Below are positions 54,126-62,800 of a DNA stretch of 64,000 nucleotides, piece after piece. Origin of the DNA: Salibacter halophilus (GTDB taxonomy: Bacteria > Bacteroidota > Bacteroidia > Flavobacteriales_G > Salibacteraceae); NCBI RefSeq assembly GCF_008806325.1, contig NZ_WACR01000001.1, forward strand, positions 186,001 to 250,000, read 5' to 3'. Below the pieces are notes generated by a model. It had not been told where the DNA came from and ran no database searches. It saw only the letters and a list, made by a program, of their open reading frames with translations. Position numbers and translations under genes: made by a program. Each line of letters starts with the position of its first letter. Within the stretch, counting starts at the first letter, position 1.

Positions 54126-54154
54126 TTGTCATTCAAAATCTCATCATACATTTG
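54126..54154 (+). promoter_or_regulatory. Strong promoter of a candidate small RNA
   Basis: TTG (54126-54128), 18 bases, TACATTTG (54147-54154) is an excellent Bacteroidota promoter. No start codon follows before a strong terminator at 54239, so the product is probably a short RNA. Confidence 0.6.
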
Positions 54155-54159
54155 CACTG

Positions 54160-54275
54160 TACTTAATCAATAGGACGTCCATCACGGGCGTCTCTTCATA
54201 GGTTAGGTTTTTTCATAGTGTAGGGTTAGGTTTGATTTTCGAAGGGGTTGCATCTGCAACCCCTTCGTTATTTTT
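54160..54275 (+). ncRNA. Candidate small RNA upstream of htpG
   Basis: Between the promoter at 54126-54154 and the terminator at 54239-54275 lies about 110 nt without a useful open frame. It contains GGACGTCCATCACGGGCGTC, which can fold locally (GACGTC is self-complementary, GACG and CGTC pair), and two related words, ATAGGTTAGG and GTAGGGTTAGG (about 54197 and 54221). I recognise no known RNA family. An alternative is a leader RNA for htpG ended by attenuation, since htpG starts at 54408. Confidence 0.45.
54239..54275 (+). terminator. Strong hairpin terminator of the candidate small RNA
   Basis: CGAAGGGGTTGC and GCAACCCCTTCG form a perfect 12-bp stem with an ATCT loop, followed by TTATTTTTA. 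It lies ~140 bp upstream of htpG, where no protein-coding gene ends. Confidence 0.85.
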
Positions 54276-54354
54276 ATCCCTTTTGTCATACAACATCTCC
54301 TTCATTTCTTTCCATAAAGTCAAGTTGTCAGTTTCAAATGTCATGGCACATCCT

Positions 54355-54373
54355 TTGACATTAGTATTGTCAA
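54355..54373. promoter_or_regulatory. Candidate operator upstream of htpG
   Basis: TTGACA-N7-TGTCAA is a perfect 6-bp inverted repeat with a TTAGTAT spacer, 34 bases before the htpG ATG. Two further TGTCA half-sites lie just upstream (about 54326 and 54340). It does not match the CIRCE element of HrcA. A repressor or heat-shock activator site is possible. Confidence 0.35.
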
Positions 54374-54407
54374 CTTTCAATCAGACTAAAATTAAAATTG
54401 AATAAAA

Positions 54408-56300
54408 ATGAGTACTGGAAAAATTAATGTACAAACGGAGAACATATTTCCGATTATTAAGAAGTTCCTCTATTCTGATCACGAGATTTTCTTGCGTGAA
54501 CTTGTATCCAATGCAGTAGACGCAACATCAAAACTTAAAACACTTCATAAATTAGGAGAATACAAAGAAGATCCGGGAAACTTAAGGGTCAACGTATCTA
54601 TCGATAAAGACAAAGGGACTCTCACTATTAGTGATAATGGTGTAGGAATGACTGAAGATGAAGTGCAACGTTACCTCAACGATATCGCATTTTCAGGCGC
54701 TGAAGAATTCCTCAAAAAATACGATGATAAAGCTAAAGACTCTGGTATTATTGGTCACTTTGGACTCGGATTCTACTCAGCTTTCATGGTTGCCAAAGAA
54801 GTTGATGTGATCACGAAGTCATACACTGGCGGAGATGCTGTAAAGTGGAGCTGTAAAGGTGATCCTGAATATACACTTGAAAAAGCTGATCGGTCAGAAC
54901 GCGGTACTGACGTAGTGCTGCACCTCGATGATGAGTCGCAGGAATTTCTCGAAGATAACCGCATCTCCGGGATTTTGGAGAAATACTGCAAATTCTTACC
55001 GGTAGAAATCAAGTTTGGAACAAAGACAATCAAGGTTGACGATCCTGACGGGAAAAAAGATGATGATGGGAATATCAAAAAAGTTGATAAAGAAGTCGAA
55101 AACATCATCAATAACCCCACTCCGGCCTGGACGAAGCAACCTGCGGATCTGACCGATGAAGATTACCATAATTTTTATCGCGAACTCTACCCGATGAGTT
55201 TCGAAGAACCGCTTTTCCACATTCACCTAAATGTAGATTACCCATTCAATTTGACCGGAATTCTCTACTTCCCAAAATTGAAGAATAACATTCAGATCCA
55301 GCGCAACAAGATTCAACTCTACTCCAACCAGGTGTTCATCACTGATTCGGTGGAGAATATTGTTCCTGAATTTTTAACCCTGCTACACGGTGTTATCGAT
55401 TCACCTGATATTCCGTTAAACGTTTCGCGTTCTTATCTTCAGGAAGATGGAAACGTGAAAAAGATCTCTAACCACATCACGAAAAAAGTTGCTGATAAAC
55501 TCTCTTCAATGTTTAAGAGAGATCGCGATGATTACCAGTCGAAATGGGATGATATTAAAGTATTCATCGAATACGGAATGCTCACTGACGACAAGTTTTT
55601 CGACAAAATGCAAAAAGCGTTATTGCTGAAAAACACTGAAGGTGAATTTTTCACGATTGATGAGTACCGCGAAAAAATTGAGGAAAAACAAAAAGACAAA
55701 AACGATGCTATCGTTCACCTCTACGCAACAGATGCTGATGAACAGGATGCATTTATTGAATCGGCTAAAAACCGCGGGTACGATGTACTTGTAATGGATT
55801 CTCCATTGACGAGTCACTTTGTTCAACAATTAGAATCAAAACTCGACAATGTAAAATTCGTTCGTGTTGATGCTGATGCGATCGACAAACTGATCGAAAA
55901 AGAAGAACAGCAAGAAGCAAACCTCACTGATGATCAAAAGAAAACGCTCCAGGAGGTTTACGAAGGTGTTGTTGAGAAAGACAAGTTCACCGTTCAGTTC
56001 GAAAACATGAATGAAAAGGATAATCCTGTAGTGATTACGCAACCCGAGTTCATGAGAAGAATGAAGGAACAGCAGCAAGTTGGTGGCGGAATGATGGGCA
56101 TGAGTAATATGCCAGATATGTTTAACCTCATGATCAACGCCAATCATCCGCTTGTGAGTAAAATTCTTACTGAACAAGATCAGGACAAGCAAAAAAGCCT
56201 TGCTAAGCAATCAGTTGATTTGGCAATGTTGTCGCAAAATATGCTTAAAGGTAAGGATCTGACCGCGTTTATTAAGCGCAGTGTCAATATGATTGACTAA
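54408..56300 (+). CDS. htpG: Chaperone protein HtpG (bacterial Hsp90)
   Basis: 630 residues. The N-terminal GHKL ATPase domain shows FLRELVSNAVDATSKLKTL (Mg-binding Asn), LTISDNGVGMTEDEV and GLGFYSAFMVA. The middle domain has FPKLKNNIQIQRNKIQLYSNQVFI and NVSRSYLQEDGNVKKI. The C-terminal dimerisation domain follows from about 510. It is shorter in the charged linker than some Bacteroidota homologues. It folds and remodels client proteins in the cytoplasm. Two GGATCTGACC words lie in it (55145, 56255). The LemA gene follows after 25 bases. Confidence 0.94.
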   Translation: MSTGKINVQTENIFPIIKKFLYSDHEIFLRELVSNAVDATSKLKTLHKLGEYKEDPGNLRVNVSIDKDKGTLTISDNGVGMTEDEVQRYLNDIAFSGAEEFLKKYDDKAKDSGIIGHFGLGFYSAFMVAKEVDVITKSYTGGDAVKWSCKGDPEYTLEKADRSERGTDVVLHLDDESQEFLEDNRISGILEKYCKFLPVEIKFGTKTIKVDDPDGKKDDDGNIKKVDKEVENIINNPTPAWTKQPADLTDEDYHNFYRELYPMSFEEPLFHIHLNVDYPFNLTGILYFPKLKNNIQIQRNKIQLYSNQVFITDSVENIVPEFLTLLHGVIDSPDIPLNVSRSYLQEDGNVKKISNHITKKVADKLSSMFKRDRDDYQSKWDDIKVFIEYGMLTDDKFFDKMQKALLLKNTEGEFFTIDEYREKIEEKQKDKNDAIVHLYATDADEQDAFIESAKNRGYDVLVMDSPLTSHFVQQLESKLDNVKFVRVDADAIDKLIEKEEQQEANLTDDQKKTLQEVYEGVVEKDKFTVQFENMNEKDNPVVITQPEFMRRMKEQQQVGGGMMGMSNMPDMFNLMINANHPLVSKILTEQDQDKQKSLAKQSVDLAMLSQNMLKGKDLTAFIKRSVNMID

Positions 56301-56325
56301 ATTTCCAATTGAAAAATAATATAAC

Positions 56326-56904
56326 ATGAAAAGAATACTCCACATAGCGTTAATGATGACAGTTGTAATGAGCATGAGCTCATGCGGCTACAACTCCATG
56401 GTAAAAATGCGCGAGGAGGTTGACGAAAAATGGTCTCAGGTTGAAACGCAATACCAGCGTAGAGCTGACCTGGTCCCAAATCTTGTCAACACAGTTAAAG
56501 GCGCTGCAGATTTTGAAAAAGAAACGCTTACTCAGGTTATTGAAGCACGCTCAAAAGCAACTTCTATACAAATCAATCCGGGTGAGTTGAACGAGCAAAA
56601 TATGCAGGCTTTTCAAAAAGCACAGTCGCAATTATCTGGCGCTTTATCTCGCTTGATGGTTACTGTTGAGCGTTACCCAGATTTAAAAGCGAACCAAAAT
56701 TTTCAAACTCTTCAGGCTCAGCTCGAAGGAACTGAAAACAGGATTGCTGTTGCGCGCAAAAAGTACAATGAAGCAGTACGTAATTATAATACGAAGACAC
56801 AAACGTTTCCTGAAAACTTAACTGCTTCGATGTTTGACTTTGAAAAGAAACCGTATTACGAAGCTGATAAAGGTGCTGAAGAAGCTCCTGATGTTGAGTT
56901 TTAG
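56326..56904 (+). CDS. LemA family lipoprotein
   Basis: 192 residues. A hydrophobic leader with a lipobox-like MSSCGY (Cys20) is followed by NSMVKMREEVDEKWSQVETQYQRRADLVPNLVNTVKGAA, the LemA signature, then a helical bundle ending in PENLTASMFDFEKKPYYEAD. LemA proteins have an N-terminal membrane anchor and a helical cytoplasmic or periplasmic domain; a cysteine here suggests lipid attachment. The role is unknown. The gene is 25 bases downstream of htpG and likely co-transcribed. Confidence 0.87.
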   Translation: MKRILHIALMMTVVMSMSSCGYNSMVKMREEVDEKWSQVETQYQRRADLVPNLVNTVKGAADFEKETLTQVIEARSKATSIQINPGELNEQNMQAFQKAQSQLSGALSRLMVTVERYPDLKANQNFQTLQAQLEGTENRIAVARKKYNEAVRNYNTKTQTFPENLTASMFDFEKKPYYEADKGAEEAPDVEF

Positions 56905-56927
56905 GTTTTTATGTTTTTAAACAAATT

Positions 56928-56962
56928 GAAAAGCCACTTCTGTTGAGGAGTGGCTTTTTTTG
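56928..56962 (+). terminator. Terminator after the LemA gene
   Basis: AAAGCCACTTC and the complementary GGAGTGGCTTT form a stem with a short loop, followed by a T run, 24 bases after the stop. Confidence 0.8.
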
Positions 56963-57026
56963 TTTAGTAATTAGGGTTTTCACTTGTTCCTACAACATCC
57001 ATTATACAACTCTACTATCTTCTACT

Positions 57027-57213
57027 CTATATAATATCTTTTTCTGCCTCTTCAAGTCGTATTTTAAACTCTTCTTTTGAAATTGGTTTACCATCAGGTC
57101 TATAACCTACAACATTTTGATCTAAGAGTCTTTCAATTTCGTATATAACCACTCTCCTCTTCAACCTTCATAAGCTCCAGAATCAACTTATATTTCCTTT
57201 CTTGAACACTCAT
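57027..57213 (-). pseudogene. Frameshifted antitoxin-like remnant
   Basis: ATG at 57213 (minus) opens MSVQERKYKLILELMKVEEE, which stops after 26 codons. In another frame the protein continues as YEIERLLDQNVVGYRPDG, KPISKEEFKIRLEEAEKD and then a stop at 57027. Joined, they give a ~60-residue peptide with the layout of small antitoxins paired with RelE/ParE toxins in Bacteroidota: an N-terminal helix, then a [DE]xVVGYRxDGxPIxKEEF motif. One base shift around 57150-57165 breaks it. No toxin gene is next to it, so it looks like a decayed toxin-antitoxin locus. Confidence 0.55.
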
Positions 57214-57262
57214 TCCCTATGCATTTGTATCAAAGTTAATAAAAATCACTCTCAAAAAATCT

Positions 57263-57466
57263 TTAATCCTTAATTTCAAGTGTAAACAACTCCTCGACTT
57301 TAACTTTTAGTTCTCTGCTAAGCTTTAAAGCAAGGACAGTGGACGGAACATATTTCTCCTTTTCAATCGCGTGAATTGTTTGCCTGCTGACTCCAATTAA
57401 ATCTGCCAGTTGAGATTGCGTCATCTCAGAAAACTGCCTGTATCGTTTTACTTTATTCTTCATCAA
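57263..57466 (-). CDS. Small Xre-type helix-turn-helix regulator
   Basis: 67 residues, one helix-turn-helix domain: RYRQFSEMTQSQLADLIGVSRQTIHAIEKEKYVPSTVLALKLSRELKVKVEELF is a textbook Xre/Cro pattern of the short YgzD-like type. Met2 may be the true start. It overlaps the upstream membrane-protein gene by 14 bases, so the two are translationally coupled. It probably binds the perfect palindrome at 57949-57985 upstream of the pair and represses its own operon. Confidence 0.87.
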   Translation of the reverse strand: MMKNKVKRYRQFSEMTQSQLADLIGVSRQTIHAIEKEKYVPSTVLALKLSRELKVKVEELFTLEIKD

Positions 57467-57944
57467 CCAGTTTCTTTTGACGCATTAGTACGAAGTTGAA
57501 TCTCAGTATAAACAAGAGATAAAAGAAAAATAGCTCAGTGATCATGACAAAATAAAAGTCCAAATCGTAAATCAGCCAAACTGTTATAAAAATCAGGATT
57601 CCATTAACGATTGCAGACCACAATAGTGACTCCAATCTCAACTTCATAATCATTTCATCTTCATTCTTCTCTTTGGCTAAAATTGAGAGTAATCCACCAA
57701 TTAATAATAATGACAAAGCAATTTCATCGAATAAGTTGTTCTTTCTCATTTGAGGCCAACCTGTCTCAGAGCTACTTCCATTATTTAAAAACGAGGAGTT
57801 CCCGAAAAAATCCGGAACTCTCACATCTAAAAAGACCGGTTCATAACTACTCAAGACCCCTATAGTTCCTAAAGTCAACCCTATTATAAACAAGGTTAGT
57901 CCTATTGGCTTCCATTTATGTGAAAATAAGTATTTAGCTTTCAT
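57453..57944 (-). CDS. Membrane protein paired with an Xre regulator
   Basis: 163 residues with four membrane segments: WKPIGLTLFIIGLTLGTIGVLSS near the N-terminus, FDEIALSLLLIGGLLSILA, LLWSAIVNGILIFITVWLIYD and FVMITELFFFYLLFILRFNFVL. The arrangement of a small four-helix membrane protein followed by an overlapping short Xre gene is a common two-gene module (DUF2178/DUF2975-like). It may sense membrane or envelope state and sequester the regulator, but this is inference. The start ATG is four bases after a large palindromic operator. Confidence 0.7.
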   Translation of the reverse strand: MKAKYLFSHKWKPIGLTLFIIGLTLGTIGVLSSYEPVFLDVRVPDFFGNSSFLNNGSSSETGWPQMRKNNLFDEIALSLLLIGGLLSILAKEKNEDEMIMKLRLESLLWSAIVNGILIFITVWLIYDLDFYFVMITELFFFYLLFILRFNFVLMRQKKLVDEE

Positions 57945-57948
57945 ATTG

Positions 57949-57985
57949 TAAAGTTTATTTTACCAAATGTAAAATAAACTTTACT
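57949..57985 (-). promoter_or_regulatory. Perfect palindromic operator over the promoter of the membrane/Xre operon
   Basis: GTAAAGTTTATTTTAC (57949-57964) and GTAAAATAAACTTTAC (57970-57985) are exact reverse complements separated by CAAAT. Each arm is itself a near-palindrome GTAAA-N6-TTTAC. On the minus strand the centre reads TACATTTG (57972-57965), an ideal -7 element, and TTTG lies 20 bases upstream (57996-57993). The operator thus covers the promoter, and the gene starts at 57944. Confidence 0.75.
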
Positions 57986-57997
57986 CTGAATCAAATA

Positions 57998-58031
57998 AAA
58001 AAACCCTTCAATATTTATTAAAGGGTTTTCG
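57998..58031 (-). terminator. Terminator of the 552-residue secreted-protein gene
   Basis: AAAACCCTT (58001-58009) and AAGGGTTTT (58022-58030) form a 9-bp stem, with a T run on the minus strand. It lies just downstream of the gene at 58042. Confidence 0.7.
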
Positions 58032-58041
58032 TTACTATAAT

Positions 58042-59700
58042 TTACAATGATATATAGATTGACTTACTAATCTTAGTTCGTTTAAACATATCTGAAATTG
58101 TAACAGGCATTCCTGAGAGCTCAATCATCAATAAATCATTTTCTAAAGCATGAACTTTACTTAAAGTTGGAACATAATTAAATCCAAGTTCATGTTTCAA
58201 TCCCATTGAATTTGGAGGTACCATAGATAACTCTTCAAACTCACCATCAAAAACTGTCCCAACTTTAAACTCATGATCAGCGTTGTAAAAACCTAAAATT
58301 GGTCTATTTTTATTTCTAGAATATGATATTACAGATCTAACAGAGCCTCCACTTGCTCTATATTCTTTTTGATTTATCGTTTTTTCAAATTCAAGATTTC
58401 CATTTTCAATATTAACTCCAACAAAAGCGACTTCATACTCAATATTGTAAACTGTTGTACTTGAAGTGCTCCCAAAACCAACACCCATTGTAGCTCCTCC
58501 GGTTGATGTTCCACCTATAGCAGCACCACCTGCGCCTGCTCCTGCCATACCTGAATTATGATGATGGGTTTGCACGTACCTTTCATAAAATTCGAATGAC
58601 ATGTAAGCCACATCATCACAAATAACTATTTTAGATAGGTCTTTTAAATCCATTTCAAATTTACCATTCATAGATTTAACAAGCTTAAAGTCAATCAAAT
58701 CAAAGCTGTTTTTCTTGAAGTATTGCTCACCTGATTTATCATACCGGGCAGCGAAAAAACCCTGCTCTTTCCTGAATTTCTTCAGGGACTTGAATAATCC
58801 AGTACGCCTTTCCCTATAAAAACCCGAAACAAAAAAGCCTTCATCAACTTTTTCAATTTGATAACCAGTATATGATGTCTTTTCTTGATTAGGTAAAATA
58901 TATTGATTGATAAATTTTCCATCGTAGTCATACATTAGGAAATTAGTCCTCTCTTTATGACCATCACCAGACTTCATCAAAACACCAACAACATTACTTT
59001 CAGGATTTAAAGATACGTAAAAGTCAGGTACAACATGCTCTACCTCATATTTATGATATACTGGAATAGTTGATAGTTTTACATTTTTCGTTTTTAAATC
59101 AACAATCATCAATTCATTGTTGACCTTCTTTTTTAAAAGTCCTTTCTTCATATTAACGCTCAAAAACAACTTATCATCATCTTTTTTGACATCATTAATA
59201 TCAAATTCAAAACCTACTGGGATCGTTGTATTATCAAATGTTTTTGATTCAATATCATAGGAGCTCAAATACATTTCTTCATCAGCTCTTGTAATTAGAT
59301 GCATTTTTCCATTCTCGTACAAAAAATGTAATGGTTTGAAAGTTCCAAAGTAGAACCTCGCCATTAAATCTACCAGTGATTTGCGGTCTTTCTTCGACCT
59401 AAAATTCTTTTTGTCAAGAGGGTATTCTAGTACTTCAGCAGGTTTTTTCTCTCCATTCTCATATCGATAAGCATAGAGATAGTAATTTCCATTTTTATCA
59501 GAAAAAGGTCCTTCATTTTGGATAAAGTCCCCTTCTTCTTCTCCAGGCGTCAAATACAATTGAAACATACCATACTCTTCACAGTTCAAGGTATAGCTTT
59601 TTCTTACTTTAATATCAGGCGAATCAATTTTGTAATAGTTCTGAGCAAGGCTAACTCCGAAAACAAATAGTGAAACGAATAAAAATCCTAATTTCTTCAT
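58042..59700 (-). CDS. Exported protein of unknown function with a Gly/Ala-rich insert
   Basis: 552 residues. The signal peptide is MKKLGFLFVSLFVFGVSLAQ. The body is a long series of beta strands with aromatic-rich hairpins (NGNYYLYAYRYENGEKKP, FLMYDYDGKFINQYILP, GYQIEKVDEGFFVSGFY) that could form a propeller. Near residue 380 there is a His pair (QTHHHNSG) followed by a low-complexity Gly/Ala/Thr stretch of ~35 residues (GMAGAGAGGAAIGG, GTSTGGATMGVGFG). I do not recognise the family. No sorting domain is visible at the C-terminus. Confidence 0.6.
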   Translation of the reverse strand: MKKLGFLFVSLFVFGVSLAQNYYKIDSPDIKVRKSYTLNCEEYGMFQLYLTPGEEEGDFIQNEGPFSDKNGNYYLYAYRYENGEKKPAEVLEYPLDKKNFRSKKDRKSLVDLMARFYFGTFKPLHFLYENGKMHLITRADEEMYLSSYDIESKTFDNTTIPVGFEFDINDVKKDDDKLFLSVNMKKGLLKKKVNNELMIVDLKTKNVKLSTIPVYHKYEVEHVVPDFYVSLNPESNVVGVLMKSGDGHKERTNFLMYDYDGKFINQYILPNQEKTSYTGYQIEKVDEGFFVSGFYRERRTGLFKSLKKFRKEQGFFAARYDKSGEQYFKKNSFDLIDFKLVKSMNGKFEMDLKDLSKIVICDDVAYMSFEFYERYVQTHHHNSGMAGAGAGGAAIGGTSTGGATMGVGFGSTSSTTVYNIEYEVAFVGVNIENGNLEFEKTINQKEYRASGGSVRSVISYSRNKNRPILGFYNADHEFKVGTVFDGEFEELSMVPPNSMGLKHELGFNYVPTLSKVHALENDLLMIELSGMPVTISDMFKRTKISKSIYISL

Positions 59701-59779
59701 AGTGCAGTTTTAGATTTTAATAATTCTTACCGTGCCAAAATATAACTTTTTAAGCGCCATTGAAAATTTGGCCTAAAAC

Positions 59780-59813
59780 AAAAAGTCCTTCCCGGGATAT
59801 CGAGAAGGACTTT
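59780..59813 (-). terminator. Terminator of the icmF-type gene
   Basis: AAAGTCCTTC (59782-59791) and GAAGGACTTT (59804-59813) form a perfect 10-bp stem with A/T runs, 27 bases downstream of the stop. Confidence 0.82.
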
Positions 59814-59839
59814 CATTCACTAAATATTTTGAAAAAAGT

Positions 59840-62800
59840 TTACATATTTCTGCGGTATTGACCTCCCACTTCAAATAGTGCTTCTGTGATTTCACCCAAT
59901 GAGCAATACTTGCATGCTTCCACCAATTCTGCAAAGATGTTCTGGTTCTGAATAGCAGATTCCTGAACACGCTTGATCATTTCCTCAGATTTCGCTTTTT
60001 GGCGGTCTTTCAATGAATTTACTGTGTCGATTTGTGCCTCTTTTTCATCTTTGGTCGCACGAATGATCTCTCCGGGAGTTACTGTTGGTGAACCTTCAGA
60101 ACTCAAAAATGTATTCACACCAATGATCGGGTAGTCGCCATTGTGCTTGAGTGTTTCGTAATAGAGCGACTCTTCCTGGATCTTACTGCGTTGGTACATC
60201 GTTTCCATCGCTCCCAGTACACCACCGCGTTCAGTGATTCTGTCAAACTCTGTTAATACGGCTTCCTCAACTAAATCTGTCAGTTCTTCAATGATAAATG
60301 ATCCCTGAATTGGGTTTTCATTTTTGGTCAGACCCAACTCCTTGTTGATGATCAACTGAATAGCCATTGCCCTACGAACCGATGCTTCTGTTGGCGTTGT
60401 AATAGCCTCATCATAAGCATTGGTGTGAAGCGAGTTACAGTTATCGTAAATCGCGTAAAGCGCCTGTAGAGTTGTGCGAATATCGTTGAAATCAATTTCC
60501 TGAGCGTGGAGTGAACGACCACTTGTTTGAATGTGGTATTTCAACATCTGCGCCCTGGGATTTGCCCCGTATTTCTCTTTCAGAGCCTTCGACCAAATTC
60601 TGCGAGCAACACGGCCAATAACCGCGTACTCAGGATCTACACCATTCGAGAAGAAGAATGAGAGGTTCGGACCAAATTTATTGATATCCATTCCGCGGCT
60701 CAAGTAGTATTCCACGTACGTGAAACCATTAGCCAGTGTGAAAGCCAACTGAGTAATCGGGTTGGCACCGGCCTCAGCAATATGGTAACCGCTGATTGAA
60801 ACGGAATAGAAATTTCGAACTTTTTGATCGATGAAGTATTCCTGAACATCTCCCATCAACCTCAATGCAAACTCAGTACTGAAGATGCAGGTGTTCTGAG
60901 CCTGATCTTCTTTCAAAATATCGGCCTGAACAGTTCCGCGAACTGTGGCGAGTGTCTCCGCTTTGATCTTTTCGTAAACATCTTGCGGTAGTACTTGATC
61001 ACCGGTTACACCGAGCAACATCAATCCGAGACCATCATTACCTTCAGGCAAATCACCTTTGTATGTAGGACGTTCCTGATTGTTCTCTTTGTAGATGGCG
61101 TCAATCTTCTTATTGACCTCATCTTCCAATCCGTTTTCTTTGATGTATTTCTCACACTGCTGATCGATAGCTGCGTTCATAAAAAAGCCGAGCAACATTG
61201 GAGCCGGACCGTTAATTGTCATCGAAACCGATGTTGTTGGAGCTGCCAAATCAAAACCTGAATAGAGTTTTTTGGCATCGTCCAAACAGCAAATCGAAAC
61301 ACCTGAATTCCCAATTTTACCGTAAATATCTGGTCTGTGTTCAGGATCATTTCCGTAAAGTGTAACCGAGTCAAAAGCTGTTGAAAGTCTTGCAGCCGGC
61401 ATATCTTTACTCACGTAGTGGAAACGCTTATTCGTGCGTTCCGGTCCGCCTTCTCCGGCAAACATCCTTGTAGGATCTTCACCTTTTCGCTTAAATGGAT
61501 AAATTCCGGCCGTGTATGGAAATTCGCCAGGTACATTTTCCTGCTTGCTCCACTTCAATACATCACCCCAACCATTGTATTTTGGTAATGCAACTTTAGG
61601 AATTTTCGTGTGTGACAAACTCTCAACATGAGTATCCATGCGGATTTCCTTGTCACGAACTTTAAATACGTACTCTTCAGCTTTGTAACGAGCGCGCTTA
61701 TCTTCCCAGTTTTTGATGATTTCCCAGTTGTGGGGATTGAGATCGAGTCTCATCGCATCAAAACGAGATTTTAGCATTTTAGCCGTAGTCAGTTGATCTT
61801 CAGCTAAACCTGCACTTTCAATTTCTTCATCCCAGTCAGATCCGTCATTCGCAATATCGAGCGTTGTTTCCGTAATCGTTTCCAAAGCGCTGTGCAAGCC
61901 AAAAAGCTTGTCCGCAACTTTTCGTTGCTTTTCAACTTCTTCATCGTAGCTTCTATTATTTTCAGAGATCTCACTAAGGTAACGCGTCCTTTTGGGCGGA
62001 ATGATGAAAATCTTTTCACTCATTTCCTTTGTGATCATGAAATCTGACTTGAGGTCAACACCTTCTTTTTCGCTCATCAGATCCATAATCTTGCGGTAGA
62101 GCTGATTCATTCCCGGATCATTGAACTGTGAAGCGATTGTACCGATCACAGGCAAATCATCATCTTTAGCATCCCAAAGCTGGTGATTGCGTTTGTATTG
62201 TTTGCGAACATCGCGAATTGCATCGAGCGCACCGCGTTTATCGAATTTGTTGATTGCCACAACATCGGCAAAGTCGAGCATGTCAATTTTCTCGAGCTGA
62301 GTAGCAGCACCAAACTCCGGTGTCATCACGTAAAGCGATGAGTCGCTGTAATCCATGATCTCAGTATCGCTCTGTCCAATACCTGAAGTTTCGAGAATAA
62401 TCATATCGAATCCGGCAACTTTCATCACATTGATCGCTTCCTCAACATATTTTGAAAGTGCCAGGTTACTCTGACGAGTAGCGAGCGAACGCATGTAAAC
62501 ACGCTTATTGTTGATCGCGTTCATCCTGATACGATCTCCAAGAAGTGCTCCTCCTGTTTTTCTCTTAGATGGATCAACCGATACAACGCCTATCGTTTTA
62601 TCTTTTTGATCGATCAAAAACCTGCGGATCAATTCATCTACCAGTGATGATTTTCCGGCTCCACCGGTACCGGTAATCCCGAGAACCGGAACCTGGCTCT
62701 GACCAGCGAGTTTATCGATCTCATCAAAAACAGCTTTGTGTTCTTCAGGGAAATTTTCTGCAGCAGAAATCATGCGCGAAATCGCATTGACATCACGCTT

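Larger units (their letters stand above)
10528..62704. repeat. Dispersed word YGGTCAGANCC, 31 exact copies
   Basis: Forward copies (GGTCAGANCC) start at 10528, 14711, 15560, 19716, 20126, 25546, 27085, 31331, 35595, 37765, 42265, 47835, 49878, 51975 and 60326. Reverse copies (GGNTCTGACC) start at 12078, 12152, 15116, 18337, 20806, 25579, 29614, 36108, 42983, 44206, 47128, 48104, 52196, 55145, 56255 and 62695. The base before GGTCAG is always C (19) or T (12). The N is T 13, A 11, G 6, C 1 times. About 26 copies lie inside genes in several reading frames and five between genes. The role is unknown; see the finding. Confidence 0.85.

Noticed and set aside
10528-62704. The dispersed word as a Chi or KOPS-type oriented signal
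   Set aside because: Forward and reverse copies are equal in number (15 and 16) and intermixed, without a run in one orientation; a whole-replichore test is still needed.
10528-62704. The dispersed word as an ordinary restriction site or a protein-coding motif
   Set aside because: Restriction sites are usually avoided, not enriched, and the copies fall in several frames and in intergenic DNA.
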